58,507 nucleotides of DNA from Butyrivibrio sp. (lineage in GTDB: Bacteria > Bacillota > Clostridia > Lachnospirales > Lachnospiraceae), in assembly GCF_017635265.1 (NCBI RefSeq), contig NZ_JAGBLU010000015.1:1-58507 (forward strand). The letters are read 5' to 3'. This document shows positions 46,642-57,356 of the stretch, in pieces. The stretch's first letter is position 1; the number at the start of each line of letters is the position of its first letter. The position numbers were made by a program, and so were the translations under genes. The notes beneath the pieces were generated by a model. The model was not told the DNA's origin, did not search any database, and saw nothing but the letters and a program-made list of their open reading frames with translations.

Positions 46642-47856
46642 TTAATTCTCCCCCTCACGCATAAGTTCGTAACATTCCGTCCTTGCTGCAGATTCTCCTG
46701 CAATTATCCCCGGTAAAACTCCGCTTAACATGGTAACTGCAATACTTGCAAGAGCTGTCAGTATTATTCCTGTGATCCCCGGCAAATAAAAGGGAAGCTT
46801 GACCTGCTGGGAAATAAGATTACTGAATGGGAAATATATCAGTGCTCCCAAAGCTATTCCAACTACTGCTCCCAAAAACGACAGAGCAATTGTCTCAGTA
46901 AAAATTAGGCCAAGGATCCAATTCCTTGATCCTCCCATCATCCTATAGATAGCCCATTCTTTTTTTCTGGTGCCAACTCTGTAAAGGTGCAAAAATACAG
47001 TAACTAAGGTTATGCTGATAAACATGGCATAGGTTATGGTTTTAATGATATCTGAAATAAGAGCTATACCGTTTGTAACTGTTTTATAAAGACTCTTACT
47101 CTGAACAACTCCGCCCGGGACCTGTCTCATGATGTTCCCTGCTACATTGTCTACGCTGTACCCTTCTTTGACGGATACAAGAAATGCAGATACATATTCC
47201 TCTGTAATACTGGCTGTATCACCTGCATTTTCATCCCCAAATGATATGCCTTTTTCTTTTGCGTCACTTATAAGCTGCTCCATAACATCAAAAGAAACAT
47301 ACACAGACTTATCCATTCCTGTTCCTGTTTTGTTTAGTCTTGCTCCAACTTCATAAGTTCGGCCAAAAAACGTAAGGGTATTCTCATCATCAACAGCTAT
47401 ATTGTTTCCGGCGATAAGATTTCCATCAGAAAATTTATCTACAAATTCATCTGAGATCCAGGGTGTTGTTACAAAATCAGTTTTCGGATCATATCCTATG
47501 ATCTGTATCGGAACCGAACAACATGAAGCATTAAGACTTGCAAGATATATTACGGGAGTTACCTTATCTACTCCTTCCACACTGCGGATAACACCCTCAT
47601 ATTTTCTTTCAAAAGAGCATTCTACAGGCTCTCCGTTCAAGATGATCCCCTGATAGTTACTCTCCTGTCCCTTGGGAACAACAGCTATATCCGCTCCAAG
47701 CCTCTGTTTTAGATTCCCTGCTCCAATAGAGATGCTTGAAGCTAAAAGCATTCCTGCAAAAACAGTAAAGGACAAGATGATAGCGAACAAAAAAGCTACC
47801 GCGCCTCCGGTTTTACCATTTTTAATTTTCTTAAAAGCAATATCTTTAATTCTCAA
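46642..47856 (-). CDS. FtsX/MacB-like ABC permease
   Basis: The 404-aa protein has an N-terminal membrane helix (about 18-42), a large extracytoplasmic domain with the periplasmic-core start LKQRLGADIAVVPKG, and three C-terminal helices (about 270-395) with the FtsX-type IYRMMGGSRNWILGL motif. Such permeases use ATP for mechanical work on lipoproteins or efflux, or are of unknown role. The start is probably TTG at 47856, 1 nt after the previous stop. A CC pair (SLNASCCSVP) lies in the external domain. Confidence 0.88.
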   Translation of the reverse strand: MRIKDIAFKKIKNGKTGGAVAFLFAIILSFTVFAGMLLASSISIGAGNLKQRLGADIAVVPKGQESNYQGIILNGEPVECSFERKYEGVIRSVEGVDKVTPVIYLASLNASCCSVPIQIIGYDPKTDFVTTPWISDEFVDKFSDGNLIAGNNIAVDDENTLTFFGRTYEVGARLNKTGTGMDKSVYVSFDVMEQLISDAKEKGISFGDENAGDTASITEEYVSAFLVSVKEGYSVDNVAGNIMRQVPGGVVQSKSLYKTVTNGIALISDIIKTITYAMFISITLVTVFLHLYRVGTRKKEWAIYRMMGGSRNWILGLIFTETIALSFLGAVVGIALGALIYFPFSNLISQQVKLPFYLPGITGIILTALASIAVTMLSGVLPGIIAGESAARTECYELMREGEN

Positions 47857-47857
47857 A

Positions 47858-48274
47858 TCATGCCACCTTCAATTTATCTTTTACACTGATCTCTGCTACA
47901 TAAAAATATAATGATAAAAGACCTGCTACTATTTCCAGAGTACCTGTCACAATAAGCGCAGGTTTCGTTACTGAAACGCAGTGCATCATCGGACTTGAAC
48001 AAACACCTACTATTGCAGTTGGAATAAGTATAATGAATGCTCCCAGCACTGCCTGCACAGAAGATAATGCAATCTTAAGCTTTATGTCCTTAGCCAGAAA
48101 GAGTGCAATTCCCGCAATCGCAGCAATGATTCCTACTGCAAGTTCCCAGCCTGCTGTGTAATAACATTTCATTTTCATTTCATGTGAAGAACAAACTGCA
48201 AAAACAGTTCTTGGTCCTACCGCTGCCACAAGTCCAAGAAGCGATGTGATCAGTGCGATAACTTTATTTTTCAT
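47858..48274 (-). CDS. DUF4418-family membrane protein
   Basis: The 138-aa protein has four membrane helices. Its outside loops hold conserved Cys/Met/His: TVFAVCSSHEMKMKCYYTAG and GVCSSPMMHCVSVTKPA, a pattern that suggests metal or thiol contact. The family is known to me from clusters with FtsX-like permease plus ATPase, as here; its function is not established. Start at 48274 is chosen because AAGGAGATATAGT precedes it; an in-frame ATG at 48310 overlaps the transporter ATPase stop. Confidence 0.8.
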   Translation of the reverse strand: MKNKVIALITSLLGLVAAVGPRTVFAVCSSHEMKMKCYYTAGWELAVGIIAAIAGIALFLAKDIKLKIALSSVQAVLGAFIILIPTAIVGVCSSPMMHCVSVTKPALIVTGTLEIVAGLLSLYFYVAEISVKDKLKVA

Positions 48275-48309
48275 ACTATATCTCCTTCTCAAAAGAACTT
48301 TAAATTTCA

Positions 48310-49095
48310 TCAGATCACGTATTCTATCTCTCCGCCCTTTTGCGCAAAATCGAGCTTTTCAAGGATATAATTCCTGTAATAAGTAAAGTTGGAATCACTT
48401 CTGTTGCGCGGATAAGGAAGATCAATATTAAGCGTCTCAATAACCCTTCCAGGTCTCGGAGACATTATTATCACTCTCTGGGAGAGATAAATTGCTTCAT
48501 CAACGTCGTGAGTGATAAGTATCATTGTCTTTTCCCTTGTCTTCCACAGATCAATAAGAGCATCCTGAATATTCATCCTGGTAAAAGCATCCAGAGCGCC
48601 AAGGGGCTCGTCCAAAAGAAGGACATCAGGTTCTGTGGCAAGAGCCCTCGCAAGGGCCACACGCTGACTCATTCCACCGGATAACTGATTTGGATATGAC
48701 TTTTTGAATTTGGTAAGTCCAACCTGATCAAGGAGCTGCTCGGCAAGATCTGTTTTTTCACTGACTCTCCCTGTTGACTTTAATCCAAACAAGACATTGT
48801 CCCAAACAGTGAGCCATGGAAACAAGGCGTGATTCTGGAAAACCAGTCCCCTCTTTTCGCTTGTCCCTGTTATAACATCCCCGTCACAGACAGCTTCCCC
48901 TAAAGTTGGCTTTTCAAGACCCGCTATGATCCTTAGAAGCGTTGACTTTCCGCAGCCGCTTGCACCTACTATTGATACAAACTCCCCAGGTGCTACCGAC
49001 AGGTTAATATGATCAAGCGCAGTAAGTGTCTCCTGTTCATCACTTCTTCTGAATATTTTTGTTACGTCTTTTATCTCAACATTTCCTACAGCCAT
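48310..49095 (-). CDS. Sulfonate/taurine/nitrate-type ABC transporter ATPase
   Basis: The 261-aa ATPase has Walker A GASGCGKST, Q-loop VFQNHALFPWLTVWDN, signature LSGGMSQRVALARAL, Walker B LLLDEPLGALDAFTR and ITHDVDEAIYLS, matching the SsuB/TauB/NrtD group. Its ATG shares one base with the permease stop (TGATG), so translation is coupled. Part of the nitrogenase-like operon. Confidence 0.93.
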   Translation of the reverse strand: MAVGNVEIKDVTKIFRRSDEQETLTALDHINLSVAPGEFVSIVGASGCGKSTLLRIIAGLEKPTLGEAVCDGDVITGTSEKRGLVFQNHALFPWLTVWDNVLFGLKSTGRVSEKTDLAEQLLDQVGLTKFKKSYPNQLSGGMSQRVALARALATEPDVLLLDEPLGALDAFTRMNIQDALIDLWKTREKTMILITHDVDEAIYLSQRVIIMSPRPGRVIETLNIDLPYPRNRSDSNFTYYRNYILEKLDFAQKGGEIEYVI

Positions 49096-50123
49096 CAAAT
49101 ACCTCCATCCTGCCAACGAAGTACTCTTTTCCTTATAAGTCCCAGTATTGAGTTGACTAAAATAAATGTTAAACAGATAAGGATAATAGCTCCGTACATC
49201 TTGGTGAAATCTCCCCAGCCTTTCTGCCAGTTGATGTACCATCCAAGGCCGGCCTCAACACCCATCATCTCTGCAACTACAAGGGTCAGGCACGCTATGC
49301 TCATTCCCTGAGTAAGTCCTGTAAAAATCGTCGGCATCGAAGCCGGTATAACTACTCTTGAAAGAATTCCAAGCCTTTTTGTTCCAAGTGTCTCTGCAGC
49401 TTCATAGTAATGTTTCTGGACATTCTGAACTCCGTTCATCGCTGAAACAGTTACAGGAAACCACACGCCAAGTCCGATAATAAAAGCAGCTCCGCCAAAG
49501 AGTGATGACGCAAGCATCATCACTATCGGCATATAGGTTGTACTGGGAATCGCTCCAAGAACTCTTGTTATAGGCTGTATCCAATAGTGTACTGTCTTTG
49601 ACCATCCTGCCAGTATTCCGCACAAAAGACCTATTCCAACTCCGCAAAAGTATCCGGTGAACAAAAGTTTAAATGAATGATATATACACTCCCAGAGCTT
49701 ACTTCTGTCAGATATCATCGCATCCAGTATTTTCCCAATCCATGGAAAATATGGAAGTGCTAAAAGACCAACCTTTATAGTTGCAACATCATACATGGTA
49801 AGAATTATCACAATAGCCACATACAGTGCACTTTTGAATCTGAGTTTTTCAAAGGCCTCATAAGAAAAGAAGGTAAAAACATCCCATATCACAAGAGCAC
49901 CCAGGAAAGCTACCAGCAGAGCGACATACGCTGTAGATGGTTTGTAGCTTTTAAATGAGGGTACATAGAGATGCTCCAATATATGCAGTAATACGAAGAC
50001 CGCAGGCAAAAAAACAACAATCCTTCTTATCAATTTATCCCTGCCTGTTAAATCTCTCTGTTCAAGGAGTCTGAGTTCTTTACGGGAAATATTTACATTT
50101 AAAGTACCTGCTATTTCTGCCAT
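49095..50123 (-). CDS. Sulfonate/taurine/nitrate-type ABC transporter permease
   Basis: The 342-aa permease is longer than SsuC (about 260 aa), with an extra N-terminal part holding two or three helices (IVVFLPAVFVLLHILEHL, AYVALLVAFLGALVIWDV). The core has GVGIGLLCGILAGWSKTV, the EAA loop YYEAAETLGTKRLGILSRVV, and IPASMPTIFTGL. It lies between binding protein and ATPase genes. Cargo is inferred from context to be an organosulfur compound. Confidence 0.92.
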   Translation of the reverse strand: MAEIAGTLNVNISRKELRLLEQRDLTGRDKLIRRIVVFLPAVFVLLHILEHLYVPSFKSYKPSTAYVALLVAFLGALVIWDVFTFFSYEAFEKLRFKSALYVAIVIILTMYDVATIKVGLLALPYFPWIGKILDAMISDRSKLWECIYHSFKLLFTGYFCGVGIGLLCGILAGWSKTVHYWIQPITRVLGAIPSTTYMPIVMMLASSLFGGAAFIIGLGVWFPVTVSAMNGVQNVQKHYYEAAETLGTKRLGILSRVVIPASMPTIFTGLTQGMSIACLTLVVAEMMGVEAGLGWYINWQKGWGDFTKMYGAIILICLTFILVNSILGLIRKRVLRWQDGGI

Positions 50124-50139
50124 ACATGCCCTCCCCTGA

Positions 50140-51267
50140 TCACTTTATTTTTGTAAGATCATACTTTACAAGGAATTTTTCCTCAGCATCAGATAAATCG
50201 AAATCTGCCGGAAGGAGACCAAGATCCTTGTACTCCTGTCCGATAACATTTGTGGTAGCCACCAGCTCTTTTGTACCAAAGCCATAGTGCAAAAGATTAA
50301 CAAGCTTGACGCCCATTTCCTTAGTTGCTGAGATGTACTGTTTATCTATCAAAAGATCTACTGCCTTTTCACGATTTTCTTCGTTCTCTGCAAGCCACTT
50401 TGATGCTCTGTAAACAGCTCTTGTGATCTTGTAAACTGTAACAGGATTGTTCTTTACAAAGTCCTTATTAAATCCAAGTGAGCAGCACACTTCGCTCTCA
50501 AAATCAGGATCGTAGTCCTGTGAGCGGATTACCTTTGCATATCCATCCTCAACAAAGTTGTAAATAAGCTCATCGCTGGCAACAATTACATCTACCTGTC
50601 CTTCCTGAAGTGCTGCAAGAAGTGTTCCCGGCTCAAGGGCAACCCAGGTAAAATCTTCAGTGGAAAATCCATCGTGGTTTATAAATCTAAGTCCGATGTT
50701 ATGGAATACGCCCCCGATATCGCCTGAAACGCCAACTCTGAGTCCTTTTTCAAATTTGGTTATATCTGAATCTGCCAAAGTTGCAGCAGAAGCGCATCCT
50801 GAGTGAAGAGCCAGTGTACTTACAACTTCTTCACCGTTTTGATAATACAAAAGCCAGTCTGACAAGAATCCTATTGCCACTGTAAGGTTTCCTGATGCAA
50901 GAGCATCTCTTGCAGCGCTACCTGAGATCTGCACAAAGTCAAAAGAACTGATTCCTTCTTCTTCAACATAGCCAAGGTATTTTGCCACAGGAAGTGCCAC
51001 AGGACAAAGAGATCCGGTGTAGTTTACTGTTATTGTCTGATCATGAGCCGGTTCTTTTTCATAAAGAGCTGTCAGCTCCTCTTCGCTTAAGGTTGAATAA
51101 TCAATAAGCCCCTCCTCTGTAAGGGTTGTTCCCTCAGCCGCTCCAAGTTGAAGGTTTGATGCACCTGCTGAATCAGATGCTGCGTTTGAGCTTGCAGCAC
51201 CACATCCTGTCAATGTAAGGATCGCTCCAAAAGATGCTGCGATAAGTTTGTAAATTGCTTTTTTCAT
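50140..51267 (-). CDS. SsuA/TauA/NMT1-type substrate-binding lipoprotein
   Basis: The 375-aa lipoprotein has Cys in LTLTGCGAASS, a linker to about residue 75, and an NMT1/SsuA-type binding domain: NYTGSLCPVALPVAKYLGYV, GSAARDALASGNLTVAIGFL, LRVGVSGDIGGVFHNIGLRF, ALQEGQVDVIVASDELI. Chosen start at 51267 follows AAGGAGGAGAGT. It begins 16 bp after the NifD-like gene, so the importer is co-expressed with the reductase and probably delivers its substrate. Confidence 0.9.
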   Translation of the reverse strand: MKKAIYKLIAASFGAILTLTGCGAASSNAASDSAGASNLQLGAAEGTTLTEEGLIDYSTLSEEELTALYEKEPAHDQTITVNYTGSLCPVALPVAKYLGYVEEEGISSFDFVQISGSAARDALASGNLTVAIGFLSDWLLYYQNGEEVVSTLALHSGCASAATLADSDITKFEKGLRVGVSGDIGGVFHNIGLRFINHDGFSTEDFTWVALEPGTLLAALQEGQVDVIVASDELIYNFVEDGYAKVIRSQDYDPDFESEVCCSLGFNKDFVKNNPVTVYKITRAVYRASKWLAENEENREKAVDLLIDKQYISATKEMGVKLVNLLHYGFGTKELVATTNVIGQEYKDLGLLPADFDLSDAEEKFLVKYDLTKIK

Positions 51268-51283
51268 ACTCTCCTCCTTATTT

Positions 51284-52819
51284 TCAGTCTTTAAGATATG
51301 TGAATGGGTCTTTTTCATACCAAGTCTTTTTGTATGGGAACTTGACATGCTTTGATACTTCTTTTACGTAAGAGTCATTTTCAAGTGCAAAGGCAAGCTG
51401 TCTTGCTACCTGGAAAACTCCGTTATATCCAAAATATGCTCCTCCGATATCAAACTCAGGAACAGTTACTGCTCCAAGCTTTGCAGGCTCAGTAAGACCA
51501 TTTGCATGACAGAGAACAATATCCGGATTGCTCTGCTTAACCTGATTTACAAATTCATATGGCTGGTCACTTACGACAACAGGAACCTGCGGATGATCCT
51601 TTACCAGATCCTCAAAAGCTGCTTCGGCATTGGAGTCATATAAAAGACCTATGACAGACACAATCTCCATTCCAAGATCGTCATGGATAAGTGAAGCCTC
51701 AACAGCACTTCGTACGCTTCCTCCGGAGATCATTACGCGCTTACCTTTAAGCTTTTCTTTAAAAGGAGCTATTGCTTCAAGTACAAGTTTTTCCTCATAA
51801 TCGGCAAGTCTTTCAGCTTCTTTTTTCAGTCCGAAGTGTTCTCCTATATCAACAAGCCATTTTCTTGTTGCCTTAAGTCCAAGTGGCATTCCCATGTAAT
51901 ATGGAACGTTATATTTGTCCTTTAAGTACTTAACAAAATAATCGTCATGCATCCAGCAAAGACTCACATTTAAAGCTGCCTCGGATACAAATCTGATCTT
52001 GTCAGCATTACTGTACTCAGGAAGAACATTCACATTCAGATTAAGTGCATTAAGAATTCTTGAAAGTTCAGCTTCATCTTGTGCTCCCATTGACTCAAGG
52101 GTCATGACATTTACAGTATATTTTTTCTTATACTCATAGCCTGCTGCCAGAAATGTCGCATTGGGGTCAGCCGGATTAAGCGGAACATAGTCCTTGTATT
52201 CTATAGGTTCAAGCTGAATATGACGGATAAGTGAGTGGTAAAAAGCATCATAGGCACTTGATACATATTTTGATCTAAAGCCCGGACAGTGTATTGCTGT
52301 AAGCTGAGCAGATACAACCTTGCTTTCATCCTCTATTATCTTTTCTACATCATCACCGATAATGTTTGGTGCGCAGGTAGAAAGAACAAAAATAAATTCA
52401 GGTCTGAAGGTCTTGTCAGCATATTCAATTGCTTCCCTCAGTTTCTTTTCTCCGCCGTTTACTATCTCTGTTGTAGAAAGATTTGTTGAAAGCCAGTTCA
52501 CCGGATTGGGTGTAAGCCCCCTTACTCTCTTTCCGTTATTTGTTGAAAAAGTCTGTATGTGCAGCTGATGTCCGCAGCCTACAGGTCCATGCATTATAAG
52601 AACAGAATTTTCAATGGGTGCTGACATCATGATTGAAAGGAACATCTGACAGGATGAACTTCCCTGCCAAAAGTCTCTGTCTTTTCCTTTCAGACAGCAG
52701 TTTCTGGAACAGTCAAGAAGATCGCAGCTGCATCCGTGGTAGGCATCGGTTGCTTCAAGCCTTTCCTCTCTGGTAGGAGGAATTGATTTCTCGACGTATT
52801 TATTTTCAAGTTCGCTCAT
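51284..52819 (-). CDS. Nitrogenase-like reductase, NifD-type catalytic subunit
   Basis: The 511-aa protein is NifD-like. P-cluster-type cysteines are Cys57 (SSSCQMF), Cys82 (HGPVGCGHQ) and Cys149 (LSTCAPNIIGDDV). Cys288 in LNVSLCWMHDDYFVKYL lines up with the FeMo-cofactor Cys275 of NifD. The region matching His442 (GPYHGFDGF in nitrogenase) reads GAYFGYNGVF, so Phe463 replaces the second cofactor ligand. A Cys-rich stretch HGCSCDLLDCSRNCCLKG lies at 28-45. It should hold an FeS/NifB-derived cluster, but not act as a standard N2-fixing enzyme. It follows the NifK-like gene by 11 bp. Relation to methylthio-alkane reductase MarD is the best family hypothesis. Confidence 0.88.
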   Translation of the reverse strand: MSELENKYVEKSIPPTREERLEATDAYHGCSCDLLDCSRNCCLKGKDRDFWQGSSSCQMFLSIMMSAPIENSVLIMHGPVGCGHQLHIQTFSTNNGKRVRGLTPNPVNWLSTNLSTTEIVNGGEKKLREAIEYADKTFRPEFIFVLSTCAPNIIGDDVEKIIEDESKVVSAQLTAIHCPGFRSKYVSSAYDAFYHSLIRHIQLEPIEYKDYVPLNPADPNATFLAAGYEYKKKYTVNVMTLESMGAQDEAELSRILNALNLNVNVLPEYSNADKIRFVSEAALNVSLCWMHDDYFVKYLKDKYNVPYYMGMPLGLKATRKWLVDIGEHFGLKKEAERLADYEEKLVLEAIAPFKEKLKGKRVMISGGSVRSAVEASLIHDDLGMEIVSVIGLLYDSNAEAAFEDLVKDHPQVPVVVSDQPYEFVNQVKQSNPDIVLCHANGLTEPAKLGAVTVPEFDIGGAYFGYNGVFQVARQLAFALENDSYVKEVSKHVKFPYKKTWYEKDPFTYLKD

Positions 52820-52830
52820 TTTATTTCCTC

Positions 52831-54177
52831 CTATCTTCCTGAAACAGGTACAGTTATAAGATCTGAAAGCAGATTCAATCCGCCGTTATAGCCTGAATAG
52901 CCGCGCTGAGTGATCACTCTGTTTACAACAGGGTAAGATACTGCATATGTCAGCGCTCCTATATCCTGTGCCGCATACTTTTCCAAGCTGCTGCCTACGA
53001 TAAACAGAGGCCCATGCTGGTCAAAATATCTTTGTCCCTGATTCCTTGCGTGGCGCTTGTTCAGCTGCCATGCTATCTGCTTGGTGTCCGTTTCTCTAAT
53101 AAGGTCGCCCGGAACTCCAAGTTCAGAAAAAACATCCTCAAATTTCTTTGCCTTTACCTTTGTCAAAAGATCTGTTACAAAGACATCATCAACTTTCCAG
53201 CCAAGTTCATTTTTCAAATACTTAGCCAGAGGAATAGCATAATTAGAATTTGTTACAGTTGCTGCATAATAGAAGAACTGAGCGTTTATCACAAGATCAA
53301 GAGTTTTGATAAAATAGTTGTAGTATCTCTCCTCTTCTTTTTTTATCACCTCTTCAAGCAGATCCTTATCAATTTCTATATGCTCTGCAAGTTCTCTTAA
53401 AAATGCTCCTGTCTGTACAGATCCTATTGGAAGATCAGTGATCCAGTGTGGTGTACCATGCTTTTGCTCAAAGCCTTTTTCAAAATCAACTCCCCATACT
53501 CTTGAAAAATGAATGTTCAAAGATGCTTTTGAGGCAGACAGGATATTGTCATAAGTCTGATCAGGAGTAAAAAAGGTATTTACCTTTAATCCGACACTTT
53601 CAAGGAGTCTTTTTATCTCTTCAAGATCTCCTCTGTAATTTGGATCAAAATTAGGTATCACTCCAAAAATATTTACCAGCTTGTCATCCTTTTCATCTGA
53701 CGTAGGGATATATTTATTGAATATTCCGGTGAGTACTCTCTCATAACCTGAATATGCATCTCCCTCAAAGCTTGGCGTATTAACTGCTATTACAGGAGTT
53801 TCAGCATCTTCAAACTCATCAACTACGGCCTGAACATCATCTCCTATGATCTCTGTCATACATCCTGTAACTACAACAAAGAGCTTTGCTTCTAACAGCT
53901 CCTGAGCTGACTTAAGCTCCTGACGAAGTCTGTCAGTTCCGCCAAAAACTACATTTTTTTCTCTAACTGCGCTTGAAGGTGTCTGCGTTCCACCACAGTA
54001 TCCTTCTCCGTTATATCCCGAACATGTACCGATTGAACCTGTAAGATTTCCTGAGCATCCTTCAGCCGCATGAGATATACCGATAACATCCGGCAGTGAT
54101 GCCAGCGTAGCCAATGCTCCTCCCTGGGCACAAGTAGTACGCGGTCTTTCGATTATTCCTTTTGCTGTGCTTCCCAT
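52831..54177 (-). CDS. Nitrogenase-like reductase, NifK-type subunit
   Basis: The 448-aa protein is NifK-like. Cys16 (RPRTTCAQGGALATL), Cys41 (SHAAEGCSGN) and Cys106 (VTGCMTEIIGDDV) have the spacing of the NifK P-cluster ligands (25 residues between the first two). The end, GYSGYNGGLNLLSDLI, is typical of the beta subunit. It lacks the N-terminal extension of NifK (usually about 520 aa). It should pair with the NifD-like protein as an alpha2-beta2 reductase fed by the NifH-like protein. GGGGAGAACA precedes the ATG. Confidence 0.88.
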   Translation of the reverse strand: MGSTAKGIIERPRTTCAQGGALATLASLPDVIGISHAAEGCSGNLTGSIGTCSGYNGEGYCGGTQTPSSAVREKNVVFGGTDRLRQELKSAQELLEAKLFVVVTGCMTEIIGDDVQAVVDEFEDAETPVIAVNTPSFEGDAYSGYERVLTGIFNKYIPTSDEKDDKLVNIFGVIPNFDPNYRGDLEEIKRLLESVGLKVNTFFTPDQTYDNILSASKASLNIHFSRVWGVDFEKGFEQKHGTPHWITDLPIGSVQTGAFLRELAEHIEIDKDLLEEVIKKEEERYYNYFIKTLDLVINAQFFYYAATVTNSNYAIPLAKYLKNELGWKVDDVFVTDLLTKVKAKKFEDVFSELGVPGDLIRETDTKQIAWQLNKRHARNQGQRYFDQHGPLFIVGSSLEKYAAQDIGALTYAVSYPVVNRVITQRGYSGYNGGLNLLSDLITVPVSGR

Positions 54178-54188
54178 TGTTCTCCCCT

Positions 54189-55133
54189 TTAATGTGTATC
54201 GCTAGGATACTGATATAATTCAGTTGAAAGGTATCTCTCTCCGGTATCCGGAAGTAATGCTACGATGACTTTTCCTTTGTTCTCAGGTCTTTTTGCCAGC
54301 ATCAGTGCTGCTGCAGCTGCTGCTCCTGAGGATATTCCAACTAAAAGCCCCTCTTTTCTGCCAAGAAGTCTTGAAGTATCAATAGCTTCATCTCCGCGGA
54401 TCTGGAGGACTTCATCAATTACATCTTCACCAAATACTCTGGGCACGAATCCTGCGCCTATTCCCTGGATCTTGTGAGGTCCCGGATTTCCTCCCGATAA
54501 AACAGGTGACTCAAAAGGTTCAACGGCCACAACCTTAATATTTTCATTATGCTTTTTTAGCCCTCTTCCAACGCCTGTAACTGTTCCGCCGGTTCCTACA
54601 CCTGCCACAAAGATGTCAACTTTTCCATCTGTGTCTTCCCATATTTCCTGAGAAGTTGTGTTTTCATGAGTAACAGCATTGGCCTGATTTTCAAACTGCT
54701 GAAGTATTATGCTGTTCTCAATCTGAGCGTTAAGGGCTTCTGCCTGTCTTATGGCCCCTTTCATACCCTGGGCTCCCGGTGTAAGTACTACCTGGGCTCC
54801 AAGAGCTGTAACGAGTGTGCGTCGTTCAATACTCATGGTGTCAGGCATTGTCAAAATGACGTTATAACCTTTTATTGCTCCCACAAAGGAAAGTCCAACA
54901 CCTGTATTTCCGCTGGTTGGTTCAATTATTGTGGAGCCGGGCTTTAAAAGTCCCTTCTTCTCCGCATCTTCGATCATTCCAAGTGCAATCCTGTCTTTAA
55001 CAGATCCGGCGGGGTTAAAATACTCTACCTTGAAATACACTTCTGCCTCAAGATCGTTTTCTTTCAGAAACCTGTTGGGCTTTAAAAGCGGAGTTTTGCC
55101 AACAAGTTCAGTCAAATCCTGCACAGCCTTCAT
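54189..55133 (-). CDS. cysK: Cysteine synthase-like enzyme, copy 3 (inside nitrogenase-like operon)
   Basis: The 314-aa PLP enzyme is a full CysK by motif: Lys46 in [50 protein letters not shown]. It lies between the NifH-like and NifK-like genes with short gaps (24 and 11 bp). This placement strongly suggests that the reductase releases sulfide, or a small thiol, which is fixed at once onto O-acetylserine (or a related acceptor). No serine acetyltransferase is in the window. Confidence 0.93.
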   Translation of the reverse strand: MKAVQDLTELVGKTPLLKPNRFLKENDLEAEVYFKVEYFNPAGSVKDRIALGMIEDAEKKGLLKPGSTIIEPTSGNTGVGLSFVGAIKGYNVILTMPDTMSIERRTLVTALGAQVVLTPGAQGMKGAIRQAEALNAQIENSIILQQFENQANAVTHENTTSQEIWEDTDGKVDIFVAGVGTGGTVTGVGRGLKKHNENIKVVAVEPFESPVLSGGNPGPHKIQGIGAGFVPRVFGEDVIDEVLQIRGDEAIDTSRLLGRKEGLLVGISSGAAAAAALMLAKRPENKGKVIVALLPDTGERYLSTELYQYPSDTH

Positions 55134-55157
55134 CTTATCTCCTCCTGTTTAAAATGC

Positions 55158-56467
<1,310 letters not shown>

Positions 56468-56475
<8 letters not shown>

Positions 56476-57337
56476 GAGAAAAAGTCTCCTTTACGAATAA
56501 TCTTCCCTGATAAAGCTTTGCACCTATGTCATAAACTCCCGGAACTCCGCAGGCATCTGCTCTGCAGTGCTGACAATGTCTGAATACGTTTATGTGGACT
56601 TCTGCCTCTTCTCTTGCCTTGTAGAGTTCCTCGCAGCTAGGTGCTCTAAATTCTTTCATTTCATTCTGCGGGATCAGCGGAATAATGTTGTAGATAAGCG
56701 CTCCTGCTGCCTTGACTGTAGCTGCCACATCCTCGATGTGCTTATCATTTACTCCCGGTACCAAAACAGTATTTACTTTTACCAGCGTTCCTGATTTTGC
56801 TACCTTTCTGATCCCGCTTAGCTGGTTATGTATCAGTATCTTTGCGGCCTCTACCCCTTCGTATACCTTTCCGTGGTAAATGATCCTTTTATTTATCTTT
56901 GCTTCAATTTCAGGATCCACCGCATTAACTGTGACTGTAAGCGTATCTACAAGTTCACTGACTTCATCCGCTTTCTCATCTAATAAAAGTCCGTTGGTAC
57001 TCATGCATTTAATAAGATTTGGATATTTGTCTTTTATCAGTCTGAATGTCTTTAGCGCTCTGTCGGTTGCCAGCGTATCTCCCGGACCTGCTATACCAAC
57101 TACAGTTATTTCAGGGCATTGCATAAGCGCAAGATCTATAAATCTTGATGCTTCCTCCGGCTCCAGTACAGTACTGGTAACTCCTGGCCTTTGCTCATCC
57201 TCATTTATTTTTCTGTCGCAGAAACGACATTCTATATTGCATCCCGGTGCTACCGGTAAATGTATTCTTCCTTTATTCTTTTTGCATGGTCCAAAGCATG
57301 GATGCTCTTTGTACACTAATTCTTTATCTAGTGGCAT
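56468..57337 (-). CDS. nifB: NifB-like radical SAM cofactor maturase
   Basis: NifB joins FeS clusters and adds a carbide and sulfur to form the 8Fe core (NifB-co). This 289-aa protein has the SAM-cluster motif CNIECRFC (33-40), the N-terminal HPCFGPC (Cys14, Cys18), HLPVAPGC, RPGVTS, GIAGPGDTLA, and C-terminal CQHCRADACGVPG (Cys255, 258, 263), all NifB hallmarks. It lacks the NifX-like tail; this function is in the next gene. With no nifEN or nifV here, the reductase probably uses a NifB-co-like cluster. ATG follows a promoter and a 23-bp hairpin. Confidence 0.92.
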
Positions 57338-57356
57338 ATTACTTACCTCATCGTTT

